A stretch of 64,000 nt of DNA from CAWAVN01 sp963844315 (GCA_963844315.1 CAWJOC010000032.1:1-64000); one strand, 5' to 3'. Positions 1 to 8,018 are shown, counted from the first letter of the stretch. Made by a program: numbers and translations. Notes: generated by a model not told the origin, from the sequence alone.

Positions 1-344
1 CGGTCTGAGTCTCCAGATGTTTGTTGTATCAATTCCACCGACCTGCCATCCGGGTCTCGGACGATGACCCGCAGTCCCAATTTGGATTCCTTCAGATCGG
101 TAACAATCTCGACACCGGGCGACCGTAGATTATTCAAGACGGGAACAGCATCTTCAACTTCGAACCCAAGTCGGGTCGTCCCATCGACTTCATCCGCAGT
201 TTTCGTCGGATAAACTTCCAACACGAGACCATTGAGATCAGCCGCCCAATGGACTGGGCCTTTTCCGTGCTGCTCCTCTTGAAAGCGAATGCCGACCGAT
301 TCGTAGACGCCAACCGTCCGTTTTGGCTCAAGGGAACGAATCAC
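1..344 (-). CDS. VOC (glyoxalase/bleomycin-resistance) family protein, cut by the window edge
   Basis: The minus strand from 344 to the left edge encodes a glyoxalase-like fold: a hydrophobic first strand, a 'VYESVGIRF' helix-strand step, 'GPVHWAADLNGLVLEVYP', and the closing 'VRDPDGRSVELIQ' that is typical of VOC proteins. VOC proteins bind a metal and act on small molecules or sequester them; the substrate cannot be read here. The GTG at 344 is the only plausible start, but it lies inside the first strand and has no clear ribosome site, and the frame stays open a little further upstream, so the 5' end may be truncated. The 3' end lies outside the window. Family fairly sure, boundaries not. 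Confidence 0.6.
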   Translation of the reverse strand, partial: MIRSLEPKRTVGVYESVGIRFQEEQHGKGPVHWAADLNGLVLEVYPTKTADEVDGTTRLGFEVEDAVPVLNNLRSPGVEIVTDLKESKLGLRVIVRDPDGRSVELIQQTSGDSD

Positions 345-620
345 AATTAGATTGAGACTTGGGAGCGAGTGCGGTTCCGGACACTCACAGATTCTTCGCA
401 CGTCATTCCACAACCTCGGTGAGAAATCACATGGTCCCGAAAAAAGGTGAACCGGGCGTGATTCGTGGCGAAGGGATACCGCTGGTCGAAGCAACGGTTG
501 TTGTCACATCGAATGGAAAGCCACTATGCCGATTGACTTTCTACGAATTGCCGTGTTACTTGGGGTTATGGGAAACGCTTTCCCCGTGACAGCGGAGTCC
601 GACGCTTTGTCCAACGTGCT

Positions 621-713
621 CTTGATCATCACGGATGCCCACTCGTGCCCGCCACGTGGCGGGTCGCTTGGCAGATTCCCGATCCCAAGGATTTGACGTC
701 GGACGAGTTCTTT
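621..713 (+). pseudogene. Remnant of a second arsenate reductase (LMW-phosphatase type), C-terminal part
   Basis: One forward frame reads 'GCPLVPATWRVAWQIPDPKD', which matches the C-terminal block of low-molecular-weight-phosphatase arsenate reductases (compare 'CPRVVAKRREDWQIPDPRN' in the intact arsC at 5582-5968). The catalytic CX5R loop that should lie upstream is absent and the frame runs into the next gene without the usual last helix. This looks like debris of a lost arsC copy directly ahead of the DUF1801 gene. The region 345-620 to its left shows nothing else recognisable. Confidence 0.6.
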
Positions 714-727
714 AAAAGGAAAACACC

Positions 728-1117
728 GTGGCAGACAAGGCCCAAAATCCTACCGACATCGGCAGCTACATTTCGCAGTTTCCCATCGACGTCCAGGCGA
801 TCCTTGAGCAGGTGCGGAAAACGATCCGCCAAGCGGCTCCTGACGCTACAGAAACCATCAGTTACCAGATGCCCGCCTACAAGCAGCACGGGATTCTGGT
901 ATACTTTGCGGCCTGGAAAAAGCACATTGGGCTTTATCCGCCAATCACTGGCGATGACGCCCTGGAGAAGGAACTCGCAAGGTACGCCGGGCCAAAGGGC
1001 AACCTTCAATTTCCGCTGGACGAACCGATCCCCTACGATCTGATCGAGCGGATCGTGAAGCTGCGAGTGGAGCAGGACGCTGCGAAGGCGGCGGCAAGGC
1101 GGAAAAAGAGGAAGTAG
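728..1117 (+). CDS. DUF1801 domain protein (YdhG/iron-chaperone-like fold)
   Basis: A 129-residue protein beginning with GTG, with AAAGGA eight bases upstream. The sequence 'IGSYISQFPIDVQAILEQVRKTI' followed by 'ISYQMPAYKQHGILVYFAAWKKHIGLYP' is the DUF1801 core, a small fold related to the Fra/YdhG iron-chaperone family. It ends in a basic tail (RRKKRK). Function in bacteria is not established; members commonly sit in stress or antibiotic gene neighbourhoods. It is full length. Two decayed relatives occur at 8019-8110 and 59157-59440, so this family has been duplicated or acquired more than once in the region. Confidence 0.85.
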   Translation: MADKAQNPTDIGSYISQFPIDVQAILEQVRKTIRQAAPDATETISYQMPAYKQHGILVYFAAWKKHIGLYPPITGDDALEKELARYAGPKGNLQFPLDEPIPYDLIERIVKLRVEQDAAKAAARRKKRK

Positions 1118-1298
1118 ACTGACGCTTTTGGTGCAAAGTCAGATCGAAGGTGAAAATCTACAATCCCCGGTTGGGGTTGGCTGGGGCTCTGGCTTTCCCA
1201 GCGGCAGCGTTCTGCCCACGGTTATCCCGCACCGTGGGACAGACAGGAGGGTGCCGGTCCTCATAATTCAATCGCGGCACCAGCGAGCCGGCCATTTT

Positions 1299-3020
1299 CT
1301 ATTGCATCAGCGCCACCTCGCTGAACCGATTCATTCCCGAGCCACCATCCGAGCCGGCGTCATAAATGTAACCATAGACCCTCACGCCATCCGGACGGGT
1401 ATACACATTCCCTCGGACCCACGAACCACGAATCTTGTCGACCCGCAACTTCGACGGTTGCCAGCCACCGTTGTCGTGCGTATGGAGAATTCTTCCCGAC
1501 GACTGCTCGATGAATAATACATGTACCGTCCTTCCATCCAGGACGGTGTCGGCACCCGGCTGCTGTGAATCGACCGCGTGCCGCACCACATCACGGTCCG
1601 TCACTTTGACCGCAGCCGTCGGTGGATCGTCGTCTACGATCCGGCGCTCCCAGAGCTTTCCGTCCGAGAGACGATAGATGACGACCACCGTGTTGCTCTC
1701 GGGAATATACACCAGCGGCAACACCGCGCCGTACTCCGCCCTCGTCGTGCCCGCGCCCAACGCGAGTTGCTGCCTTGGGGTCAACGTGTCATCGGCGAGT
1801 AGTTGGCGGTACCAGATCGTCCCGTCAGTTCCGTAGTAGGCCAGGTGGACTGTGTCTTGCGCACCGAGTACGGCCTGCGGACCGGCCAAACTGGGAGCGA
1901 TGTCGGCGTCGATGATGGTCTCGGCGCCCCAGGTGCCCTCGGGCGACCGGATGCTGTAATGGAGGGTTTCCCCAACATAGAACGCAACCACACTTTTGTC
2001 GGAGCGCACGGCCAGTGTTGCGGCCTGGGCCACGGACCTTGCAGAGGCCGCCAGTTCGTCGCGGACGGCCCAGGAATCGGGATCGCTAGGGTGGTCGGAC
2101 GTGCGAAATGTGTGATACCGGCACGACCTTGTGACTTGGTGGAGAATATGAATCGTGTCGCCCACCTGCCGGACATCGACCGATTCCAGATCGTTGGTCT
2201 TGGGGCGGTTCGCTCCGTCAACCTCACGCCAGGTGGCCCCGTTGTCAGTCGACTTCATCATCATGAACAGGTTGCTTGTTTCGGCAGGTTCCATGATGAA
2301 GTAAAGATCGCCGTTGGCCGCCTGCCAGGGTCCAATCCGGCCAGGCGTCTCTACAAAGGTTCCGCCGACATGGCCCCGCGGAATGGCTAAGGGAAGCACC
2401 GGGTTCACAGAGTTTTTGATCAAGCCTCCGCCAGCCTCGACCATCCGGAGCTCGAAGGTGTCGTCTTGCTCGTTGGTGACCGCCTCGTCGGCGAAGCGTC
2501 GTACCACCAACGGCCACTCGAACTCGCCATGCGAACCCTCACCCTCCCAGGAGGGCGTGTGGTCGGCGCGGTTGATCCCGGCGCCAGCCTGGAATGGCGC
2601 GGCCGAGCCTTTCAGAAGGTCGATGGTTGCCGCGCCGTTCTTATAGGCGTTGGGATTGCAAGAGACGATGCTGACCGGTGGCGTTTTGGAATCCGGTTTG
2701 GGAAACCTGTGGACCTCGACATTGGTCCAATCGCCCTTGTTCCGTCGGTATTGAAGCCGAAAGTCCACGCTCCCCGTCGCGCCTTGGGATCGCTCGACCT
2801 CGAAGCGAATGCGGAACGGCTGGTCGGCGTAGATGGTAGCGTTCTCGTTGAGTCCTCCGGCCCAACCTTTGTCGGAGTTCAACTTCGCGGCGAAATCGGA
2901 GCGAACCCGGAACGTCGGCTGTTTCATCACGCCCTTCTGCGCCGGGTCTTCTCCCCGAATTGCGTCACTTGCGGAAAACAGCACACATGTCGCCATCAGT
3001 GAGAGAAAGGCCCGTGACAT
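1299..3020 (-). CDS. Secreted sialidase/BNR-repeat-like beta-propeller protein
   Basis: A 573-residue protein with an N-terminal signal peptide (about residues 1-23). After a beta-sandwich-like stretch (about 35-200) comes a propeller-like region with repeated blades of the sialidase/BNR type, such as 'MKSTDNGATWREVDG', 'VAFYVGETLHYSIRSPEGTWG' and 'AYYGTDGTIWYRQ'. AAGGA precedes the ATG. The family resembles exported planctomycete proteins annotated as exo-alpha-sialidase, but I see no clear set of sialidase catalytic arginines, so it may only bind a ligand. It points away from the DUF1801 gene and is probably transcribed alone or after the DUF6754 pair upstream. Confidence 0.6.
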   Translation of the reverse strand: MSRAFLSLMATCVLFSASDAIRGEDPAQKGVMKQPTFRVRSDFAAKLNSDKGWAGGLNENATIYADQPFRIRFEVERSQGATGSVDFRLQYRRNKGDWTNVEVHRFPKPDSKTPPVSIVSCNPNAYKNGAATIDLLKGSAAPFQAGAGINRADHTPSWEGEGSHGEFEWPLVVRRFADEAVTNEQDDTFELRMVEAGGGLIKNSVNPVLPLAIPRGHVGGTFVETPGRIGPWQAANGDLYFIMEPAETSNLFMMMKSTDNGATWREVDGANRPKTNDLESVDVRQVGDTIHILHQVTRSCRYHTFRTSDHPSDPDSWAVRDELAASARSVAQAATLAVRSDKSVVAFYVGETLHYSIRSPEGTWGAETIIDADIAPSLAGPQAVLGAQDTVHLAYYGTDGTIWYRQLLADDTLTPRQQLALGAGTTRAEYGAVLPLVYIPESNTVVVIYRLSDGKLWERRIVDDDPPTAAVKVTDRDVVRHAVDSQQPGADTVLDGRTVHVLFIEQSSGRILHTHDNGGWQPSKLRVDKIRGSWVRGNVYTRPDGVRVYGYIYDAGSDGGSGMNRFSEVALMQ

Positions 3021-3105
3021 GTTTTATTCCTTGGTTACGTCTATCCGGGAAACTCGTCGGAGAGAAGTTGATTTTGATCGGCGGGAAGGAGTTTGTGGAA
3101 CTGGC

Positions 3106-3444
3106 CTACGGCTGGGTTTTGACAATGTAATACGGTTGCCGATCCTGCCAACGGGGCCAATTCCCGGCTCCCGCGGTCCCAAGAACCTCAAAGTCATACT
3201 GCAAATCGTAGCGTGCCGCGATTTTCTCGGCGGGAATGATCGCTTCGAACTCACCATCCGGGAGGTGTTTCATTTCCACGTGTTGCCAATCGACCGTTTG
3301 ATTCAATGGACGAAAATGCAATCGGACGGACTCAATCGGCTTGGGGCGATGGATCTTCACTTGGTCACTCGAGTCCTTCTGCGCCGGTTTCTCATCCTCA
3401 ATGTCCTCGCCCTTGCGGATTACGATGATGTGATTTTTCTTCAT
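3106..3444 (-). CDS. Small hypothetical protein, beta-rich, partner of the DUF6754 gene
   Basis: A 112-residue protein starting at the ATG five bases after the DUF6754 stop, so the two are almost certainly co-transcribed. It opens with 'MKKNHIIVIRKGED', is acidic and basic by turns, and ends with a strand-rich block ('WQHVEMKHLPDGEFEAIIPAEKI', then 'YDLQYDFEVLGTAGAGNWPRW') like the Ig-like modules that close some planctomycete surface proteins. No signal peptide or membrane segment is seen in this reading frame, so it may be a cytoplasmic partner or a domain detached from the gene before it. I do not recognise a named family. Confidence 0.55.
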   Translation of the reverse strand: MKKNHIIVIRKGEDIEDEKPAQKDSSDQVKIHRPKPIESVRLHFRPLNQTVDWQHVEMKHLPDGEFEAIIPAEKIAARYDLQYDFEVLGTAGAGNWPRWQDRQPYYIVKTQP

Positions 3445-3449
3445 CCGCT

Positions 3450-4674
3450 TCAACTTAAAACCTTCGTTTTGAGCAATTCCAAGGCGTTCTCGATGGCCTC
3501 GGAGGGGGTGAGAACTTCCAAGGTGGCCAAAAGGCATCCCAAGAGCAATAAGCACCCGACGATGAGTTTGCCCACATCCTGCCCCTTGAGGCTGCCGAGC
3601 TGATCTGGGTCGCCCGACAGATACGCCGACGCCGCAAAGAACTCTTCCCCGATCAACGTGTAATCGCAAGCCGCCACGAAGAACGGAAGCTGGCTCGCCT
3701 CAGCCGTGCCTGCAACTTGAATCGCTCCGATGGAATTGCCGGTCTCTGCCAGAATGAGCGACTCCGCGAAGAATGAACCCATGTAAATACACGCGGCGGG
3801 TTTTTCGCGAACCATTATTCCTGACAAATGGGCCACGTAGCCGAACTGCTCGTCGGTGACGTAATAGATGCGGTCTTCGTTGTAGGCATCGGGCCGACCC
3901 GCGGCAAGGTACGCGGATTGCACGGTTTCCCGCCCCGTGGTCATGACCAAGGCCCGGCTTGTCGGGACTTCCACGACGGCATCGTACTCCGCTGCTGTTC
4001 GTGCCACACGCGCGAGCACGGTCAGTCCGGCCACGGTTTGAATGTCGTTAATGTCCTGCACTCCGGGCACAAAGAGGCAGGTCCGGCCCATTTCCGTGGC
4101 CCGGCCCACAGCCTCATCAATGGCTTCCAATCCTGCAATTTTGCGGATCTTCAAATCCCGTCCGGTGCGGGCGATGGCAATAAAGGTGATTATCGACCCG
4201 CACACCAAAACCGTCATCACCGCCAGTCCTATCCGCTTGCCCAGGAACCATTCCCTCGTGGCAACCGTGGGCTCGGTGGTTGTCACCCAGGCGGATTGCT
4301 CATCGTCGAAAGAAACCGCCCGCGCGAAAGAAATATGGCTCCTCGCGATGATTCTTCCCCACCGTCACCGTGATGAAGCCATCTTCGTAATCATCTTCCC
4401 TCAGTTCAGCGGAGGCCACATCTTCAAACTTGCCATTCGGCTCCGAGGATCTCTGAATCACATAACGGGCAACCGCTTTTTTGGGTTCAGCATCATTGTC
4501 CGTTTTTGGGGGGACATCATCTGGAGAGAGTTCAATGGTGACATCAATCTGCTCGCCTTCGTCCCAGGGATGATTTGTCGCCTTAACGCTTGCCGGGGGA
4601 GCGGGTGGTGCCGCCTCGGATGCAAGAGCCGATGCGAAAAGCAGCAGGGTCCCTAGAACGCATTTCCATATCAT
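3450..4674 (-). CDS. Exported Fn3-DUF6754 membrane protein (frameshifted)
   Basis: Two adjoining minus-strand frames make one protein. The first (4674 down to about 4320) has a signal peptide and a fibronectin-type-III-like domain ('HPWDEGEQIDVTIELSPDDVPP', 'RYVIQRSSEPNGKFEDVASAEL'). The second (to 3450) has a membrane helix, the DUF6754 domain ('GRATEMGRTCLFVPGVQDI', 'IMVREKPAACIYMGSFFAES', 'PFFVAACDYTLIGEEFFAASAYL') and a second C-terminal helix. Shifting frame within the GC-rich stretch at about 4308-4325 restores a continuous reading 'FFRARAVSFDDEQSAW', so a one-base indel is indicated. DUF6754 has no known function; it is common in Planctomycetota and some anaerobes. Confidence 0.75.
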
Positions 4675-4997
4675 CCTGGCGGTTTTGTCTCCTCTCCGTT
4701 GGAGAGCGTGGGTTAATGTGAGTGGTCCGATTGACGAGCAACACATGGGTTATTCTCTTCCATGAACTGAGACACTGTTGGCATCAGAAGTTTACACCAT
4801 CCCAGAAGTAATCGTATAAAACTCAACGTTCAAGAGCGATGGCGCGTTACTCCTCAAGCAAACGATTGCGGAACTCGTCAAACGAGTTTAAGGCACTCTT
4901 TGTCGCTGAGAGGCATCGTGGCGCTGGTTGTAGGGTTTTTGGGCGTCGTGATAGCCACATGCCTCGCCTTATCTGTCCCTATGCGACGTACTTCGAG
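4675..4997. other. Intergenic stretch between the DUF6754 gene and the ars operon end
   Basis: About 320 bases with no supportable gene. Forward reading from 4839 is open for 75 codons but encodes a basic, low-complexity peptide with no family resemblance. I see no strong hairpin with a T-tract. It may be a decayed remnant, in keeping with the debris elsewhere in the first 13 kb. Confidence 0.4.
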
Positions 4998-5572
4998 CTA
5001 CGTTGTAGGCTTCACCGCAAAGACCCGCACGGCGGCAGCATAGTCGTTGACGTTGTACCGGCTTAGCAGATCGAGTAATCGGGCGTGGAGCGTGTCTTCG
5101 ACCGGCTTCGGCGCAGAGCAGCAGCCCGAGGCCAAGTTGATGACGCAGTTGCTTATGACGCAATCGCCCGAGGCATAGGGCAGCGGCAGGTTGTCGATGG
5201 TGGCATGGTGGAACTCTGTGTTCGTGGCCCCCGCCTTTTGAGCGTTCTGGCGGGCCAGTTCGAGCATCTCCGGCGTCATGTCGATCCCGATGGCTTTCCC
5301 GTTCGGCCCGACCTTTTTCGCCGCCAGGAGCACGTCCAACCCGCCCCCGCAGCCCAGGTCCACGACGACCTCGCCAGGTCGCAGTCGGGCCGTGGCGGTC
5401 GGGTTCCCGCAGGACAGCCCCAAGTTCGCCTCGGCGGGAATCGAGGCCAATTCCTCTGGCGTGACCCGAACGCCTCAGCCACGGCCCGGACGCCGAAATG
5501 CTCGGTGGACAGGCCGCTCGTGGCGACCGCCCCGTACTTGTCCTTCACCGCCTGTTCGATGTCCTGCGACAT
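4998..5572 (-). pseudogene. arsM: Arsenite S-adenosylmethionine methyltransferase, internally deleted and frameshifted
   Basis: The N-terminus ('QAVKDKYGAVATSGLS'), the 'LGLSCGNPTATARLRPGEVVVDLGCGGGLD' SAM-binding motif and the 'NCVINL' motif identify ArsM, which methylates As(III). Two lesions are visible. A one-base loss in a G run at about 5450 breaks the frame between 'AVAEAFG' and 'VTPEELASIPAEANLG'. After 'NCVINL' the sequence jumps straight to the C-terminal tail ('LLDLLSRYNVNDYAAAVRVFAVKP'), so the whole middle, roughly 80 residues including the region where ArsM carries its later arsenic-binding cysteines, is missing. It ends up near 190 residues against a usual 260-290. Last gene of the ars operon, ten bases after arsC. 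Confidence 0.8.
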
Positions 5573-5581
5573 GGCTTCCTC

Positions 5582-5968
5582 CTACAGCGTGGCGATCAGT
5601 TCCTTGACCTTCGATTCGATCAAGTTCCGCACTTCCCGGAACTGGTCCGGCGTCATATTCCTGGGATCGGGAATTTGCCAATCCTCCCGTCGCTTGGCGA
5701 CGACCCGTGGGCATTCGTCGCCGCAGCCCATCGTCACGGCAACCTCAACCTCCTGACCGTTGAACTCTCCCAGCCCTTTCGATGTGTGCGAGGTCAGGTC
5801 GTAGCCAACTTCTTTCATAGCGTCGATCGCCTTCGGATTCACGCGCCCCGATGGTCGTGAGCCAGCACTGTGCGCCTCGACCTTTCCCGCACCGTGAATG
5901 CGGGCGAAGGCTTCGGCCATCTGGCTCCGGTTCGAGTTCTCGACGCACACGAAAAGGACTTTCTTCAC
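5582..5968 (-). CDS. arsC: Arsenate reductase, low-molecular-weight phosphatase (thioredoxin-coupled) type
   Basis: A 128-residue protein that reduces arsenate to arsenite. The CX5R phosphate/arsenate-binding loop is Cys8 to Arg14 ('FVCVENSNRSQMAEAF'), the later redox cysteine is in 'MGCGDECPRVV', and 'REDWQIPDPRNM' is the conserved late motif. The GTG start at 5968 has AGGAG eight bases upstream and overlaps the stop of the aquaporin gene as GTGA, which implies translational coupling. It feeds arsenite to the aquaporin and, if it were intact, to arsM. An older second copy survives as debris at 621-713. Confidence 0.92.
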   Translation of the reverse strand: MKKVLFVCVENSNRSQMAEAFARIHGAGKVEAHSAGSRPSGRVNPKAIDAMKEVGYDLTSHTSKGLGEFNGQEVEVAVTMGCGDECPRVVAKRREDWQIPDPRNMTPDQFREVRNLIESKVKELIATL

Positions 5969-6660
5969 GAACACATCTCCTTCGAGGGTTCGCAGCCGCA
6001 ACAACCGGGCTGCTGCACACAACGGCAAACGAAGACGCTTGAGCAGGCTCCGAGAACGGGTGCTGCGAGGTAAACCCACAAACTCTCGAACCGCATCGAG
6101 ACGAGCGCCGGAGCCACGGAACGTGCCGGGTTCATTGATGCCCCACTTACCGGACCCGCAAACAGCGCCTCTAATGCGATGACCGACCCCACAGCAACTC
6201 CCGCAAGAATCCCTTTCTCCTTCGAGCCGGTCGATACGCTGAGGATCACGAACATGAGGATCAGCGTCAGGATGAACTCCAAGACAAACGACTGGAGGGC
6301 ATCACCGGCAGGCAGCGTTGCGCCAAGTGTGGTGTGGGACGGAAACATCAACCGCAACGTCAGGCTGGCGAGGGACGCTCCGAGCACCTGACTCGCCACA
6401 TAGGGACCGACCCACCGTCCGTCGAACCGGCGAGCCACGAAGAAGCCGAGCGTGACAGCGGGGTTCAAGTGACAGCCCGACACGTCGCCCAGGGAGTAGA
6501 CCATTGCCAGGACGATCAGCCCGAACGTCAAGGCGATGCCGACGTGAGACACCGTGCCGCCGCTGACGTCATTGATGACGATGGCTCCGGTCCCGGCGAA
6601 CACGAGGGCGAATGTCCCGAACAACTCGGCAGCCAGCTTGCGCATTCCCTGCGTCATCAT
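5965..6660 (-). CDS. aqpS: MIP-family aquaglyceroporin, AqpS-like arsenite channel
   Basis: A 231-residue channel of the major intrinsic protein family with about six membrane segments and the two half-helix motifs, NPA at 66-68 ('CHLNPAVTLG') and NPA at 177-179 ('ASMNPARSVAP'). Its place between arsR and arsC, with overlapping genes on both sides, fits AqpS, which lets arsenite leave after arsenate reduction in place of an ArsB/Acr3 pump. The start overlaps the arsR stop as ATGA. A second ATG two codons upstream is possible. The C-terminus is Cys-rich ('CRCVQQPGCCGCE'), which is unusual and could sense or bind metalloid. Confidence 0.9.
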   Translation of the reverse strand: MMTQGMRKLAAELFGTFALVFAGTGAIVINDVSGGTVSHVGIALTFGLIVLAMVYSLGDVSGCHLNPAVTLGFFVARRFDGRWVGPYVASQVLGASLASLTLRLMFPSHTTLGATLPAGDALQSFVLEFILTLILMFVILSVSTGSKEKGILAGVAVGSVIALEALFAGPVSGASMNPARSVAPALVSMRFESLWVYLAAPVLGACSSVFVCRCVQQPGCCGCEPSKEMCS

Positions 6661-7055
6661 GCACATCCCGTTCGTGTCCGGCCTTGGCTTCTATCACTGA
6701 CCTCTTCCATCAGACACAACCCCTGGTCCAAGAGCGAGCGAACGCAAAGGTCCACAAGCCGATAGTAAATGCTGATTCCGTCCCGACGAGACGTCAGGAT
6801 GCCCAGGTCAGAGAGGCGTTGGAGCTGGTTCGAGACGGCCTGCGGCTTCATTCCGATCGAAGCGGCGAGATCGGTGACGCACAGTTCTTCGTTCCGAACC
6901 AGGGCATGCAGGAGCCGCAGTCGGGTATCGTTTGCCAACACCTTGAAGACCGCTGCCAAGCCGCCTGCCTGGAGGGGGGATAGCAGCGGTCGATCTTTGA
7001 GCGCAGGCTTGGAGCAGCAGCCCGCCTCGACCTGTTTCTGTGGCTTTGTTTTCAT
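6657..7055 (-). CDS. arsR: ArsR/SmtB-family metalloid-responsive repressor, first gene of the ars operon
   Basis: A 132-residue winged-helix protein. The recognition region is 'LAASIGMKPQAVSNQLQRLSDLGILTSRRDG'. Instead of the classic ELCVCD it has ELCVTD with one cysteine (Cys59), plus an N-terminal CysCys pair (13-14) and Cys104 and Cys114 near the C-terminus, so the As(III) site is probably arranged differently, perhaps closer to the C-terminal-site ArsR or CmtR types. GGAGGG precedes the ATG. It heads arsR-aqpS-arsC-arsM, and a perfect inverted repeat lies 20 bases upstream of the start, which it most likely binds. Confidence 0.9.
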   Translation of the reverse strand: MKTKPQKQVEAGCCSKPALKDRPLLSPLQAGGLAAVFKVLANDTRLRLLHALVRNEELCVTDLAASIGMKPQAVSNQLQRLSDLGILTSRRDGISIYYRLVDLCVRSLLDQGLCLMEEVSDRSQGRTRTGCA

Positions 7056-7074
7056 CTTCCCTCCGTAGCATTCT

Positions 7075-7100
7075 ATCATTACACTATCTGGTGTAATGAT
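7075..7100. promoter_or_regulatory. Probable ArsR operator: perfect 10-bp inverted repeat
   Basis: ATCATTACAC and GTGTAATGAT are perfect inverted arms separated by six bases (TATCTG). The site sits just ahead of arsR on the minus strand and about 140 bases before the divergent Cys-rich gene on the plus strand, the right place and shape for the operator of an ArsR/SmtB dimer that represses the ars operon and possibly both directions. Confidence 0.75.
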
Positions 7101-7239
7101 CGGCGTCAATGCCGGAACGCTCTGAGCGAATGTAGAGGAGTGGATGGTTTTCTGCGTCCTTTTTCCGCTGGTTCCGTCTGTTTGTTCGGAAGCGGCTGAT
7201 GTTCAGCCGTGATAAACTCGAATGAACAGGAGCAAAACC

Positions 7240-7419
7240 ATGCAAACTGCATCTCCCGAAACCGGCAACAAGGCGCCGTGTTGTGTACCGCCTGGATGTT
7301 GTGTCCCGACCACCTGTTGTGTGCCGATGGTCTGTTGCGTGCCGACAGGTTGCTGCGCCCCGCCAGGTTGCTGTGTGCCCACGGGCGGTTGCGTTCCACC
7401 GCAGCCGAAGGGCGATTGA
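7240..7419 (+). CDS. Small Cys-rich protein made of CCxPxx hexapeptide repeats
   Basis: A 59-residue protein with AGGAG eight bases before the ATG. From residue 14 to 55 it is built of seven six-residue units, mostly CCVPxx; the Cys pairs fall at 14, 20, 26, 32, 38 and 44, with a last single Cys51, 13 cysteines in all. At DNA level the units are tandem 18-base repeats with silent and conservative changes, so the protein pattern is under selection. There is no signal peptide or membrane helix. It is followed 14 bases later by a SigZ-like sigma factor and sits divergently from the ars operon. Thiol density suggests binding of arsenite or another soft metal, as in a metallothionein, but that is inference. 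I do not recognise a named family. Confidence 0.75.
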   Translation: MQTASPETGNKAPCCVPPGCCVPTTCCVPMVCCVPTGCCAPPGCCVPTGGCVPPQPKGD

Positions 7420-7433
7420 AGGATCATGCCGAT

Positions 7434-8006
7434 ATGGCGCAACCCACGACCGATGCGATTTGGACGCTTCTGAGTTCGGACTTGCGGCGTTTTATTCGCC
7501 GCAAGGTTTCCGACGATCATGTGGCCGAGGATCTGCTCCAAGAGACGTTCGTGCGGGTCCACCAGAGCCTCGGGACGCTCCAGGAGGCGGATCATCTGGC
7601 GGCGTGGGTCTACCGGATCACTCGGAACGTCATCCATGACCACTACCGTAAGGCCACGAACGTGATCGTGGCGCTTGGCGACACCGATCCCGCCGATGAT
7701 TGCGACGACTCTCTCAGCCAGCATCGCTGCCCTGGCGCAGGCTGGCTGGACGATATGATCCGATCGCTGCCCGAGCGTTATCGAGAGGCCGTAGAGTTGG
7801 CCGAGATCGAGGGGCAGTCACAGCAGGAGGTCGCCGATCGGCTGGGTCTGTCGCTCTCGGGGGCGAAGTCCCGCGTCCAGCGAGGCCGGGCAATGCTGAA
7901 GGGCATTCTCGAACAGTGCTGCCACTTCGAGTTCGACGCGCGGGGCAACATGATGGATTGCGATCCAAAGCCCGACCGGAAGGTGTGCCGGGATTGCGGC
8001 GATTGA
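7434..8006 (+). CDS. sigZ: ECF-type RNA polymerase sigma factor, SigZ-like, with a Cys-rich tail
   Basis: A 190-residue sigma-70-family protein. Region 2 is 'FIRRKVSDDHVAEDLLQETFVRVHQ', with 'AAWVYRITRNVIHDHYRK'; region 4 is 'LPERYREAVELAEIEGQSQQEVADRLGLSLSGAKSRVQRGRAMLK'. The extra tail ('EQCCHFEFDARGN', then 'CDPKPDRKVCRDCGD') has five cysteines and marks the SigZ-like group, often found beside arsenic genes. GAAGG lies about 11 bases before the ATG. It forms a two-gene unit with the Cys-rich repeat protein just upstream. The tail may act as a built-in thiol or metalloid sensor, since no separate anti-sigma gene follows. Confidence 0.85.
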   Translation: MAQPTTDAIWTLLSSDLRRFIRRKVSDDHVAEDLLQETFVRVHQSLGTLQEADHLAAWVYRITRNVIHDHYRKATNVIVALGDTDPADDCDDSLSQHRCPGAGWLDDMIRSLPERYREAVELAEIEGQSQQEVADRLGLSLSGAKSRVQRGRAMLKGILEQCCHFEFDARGNMMDCDPKPDRKVCRDCGD

Positions 8007-8018
8007 CCTGTACTTCTG

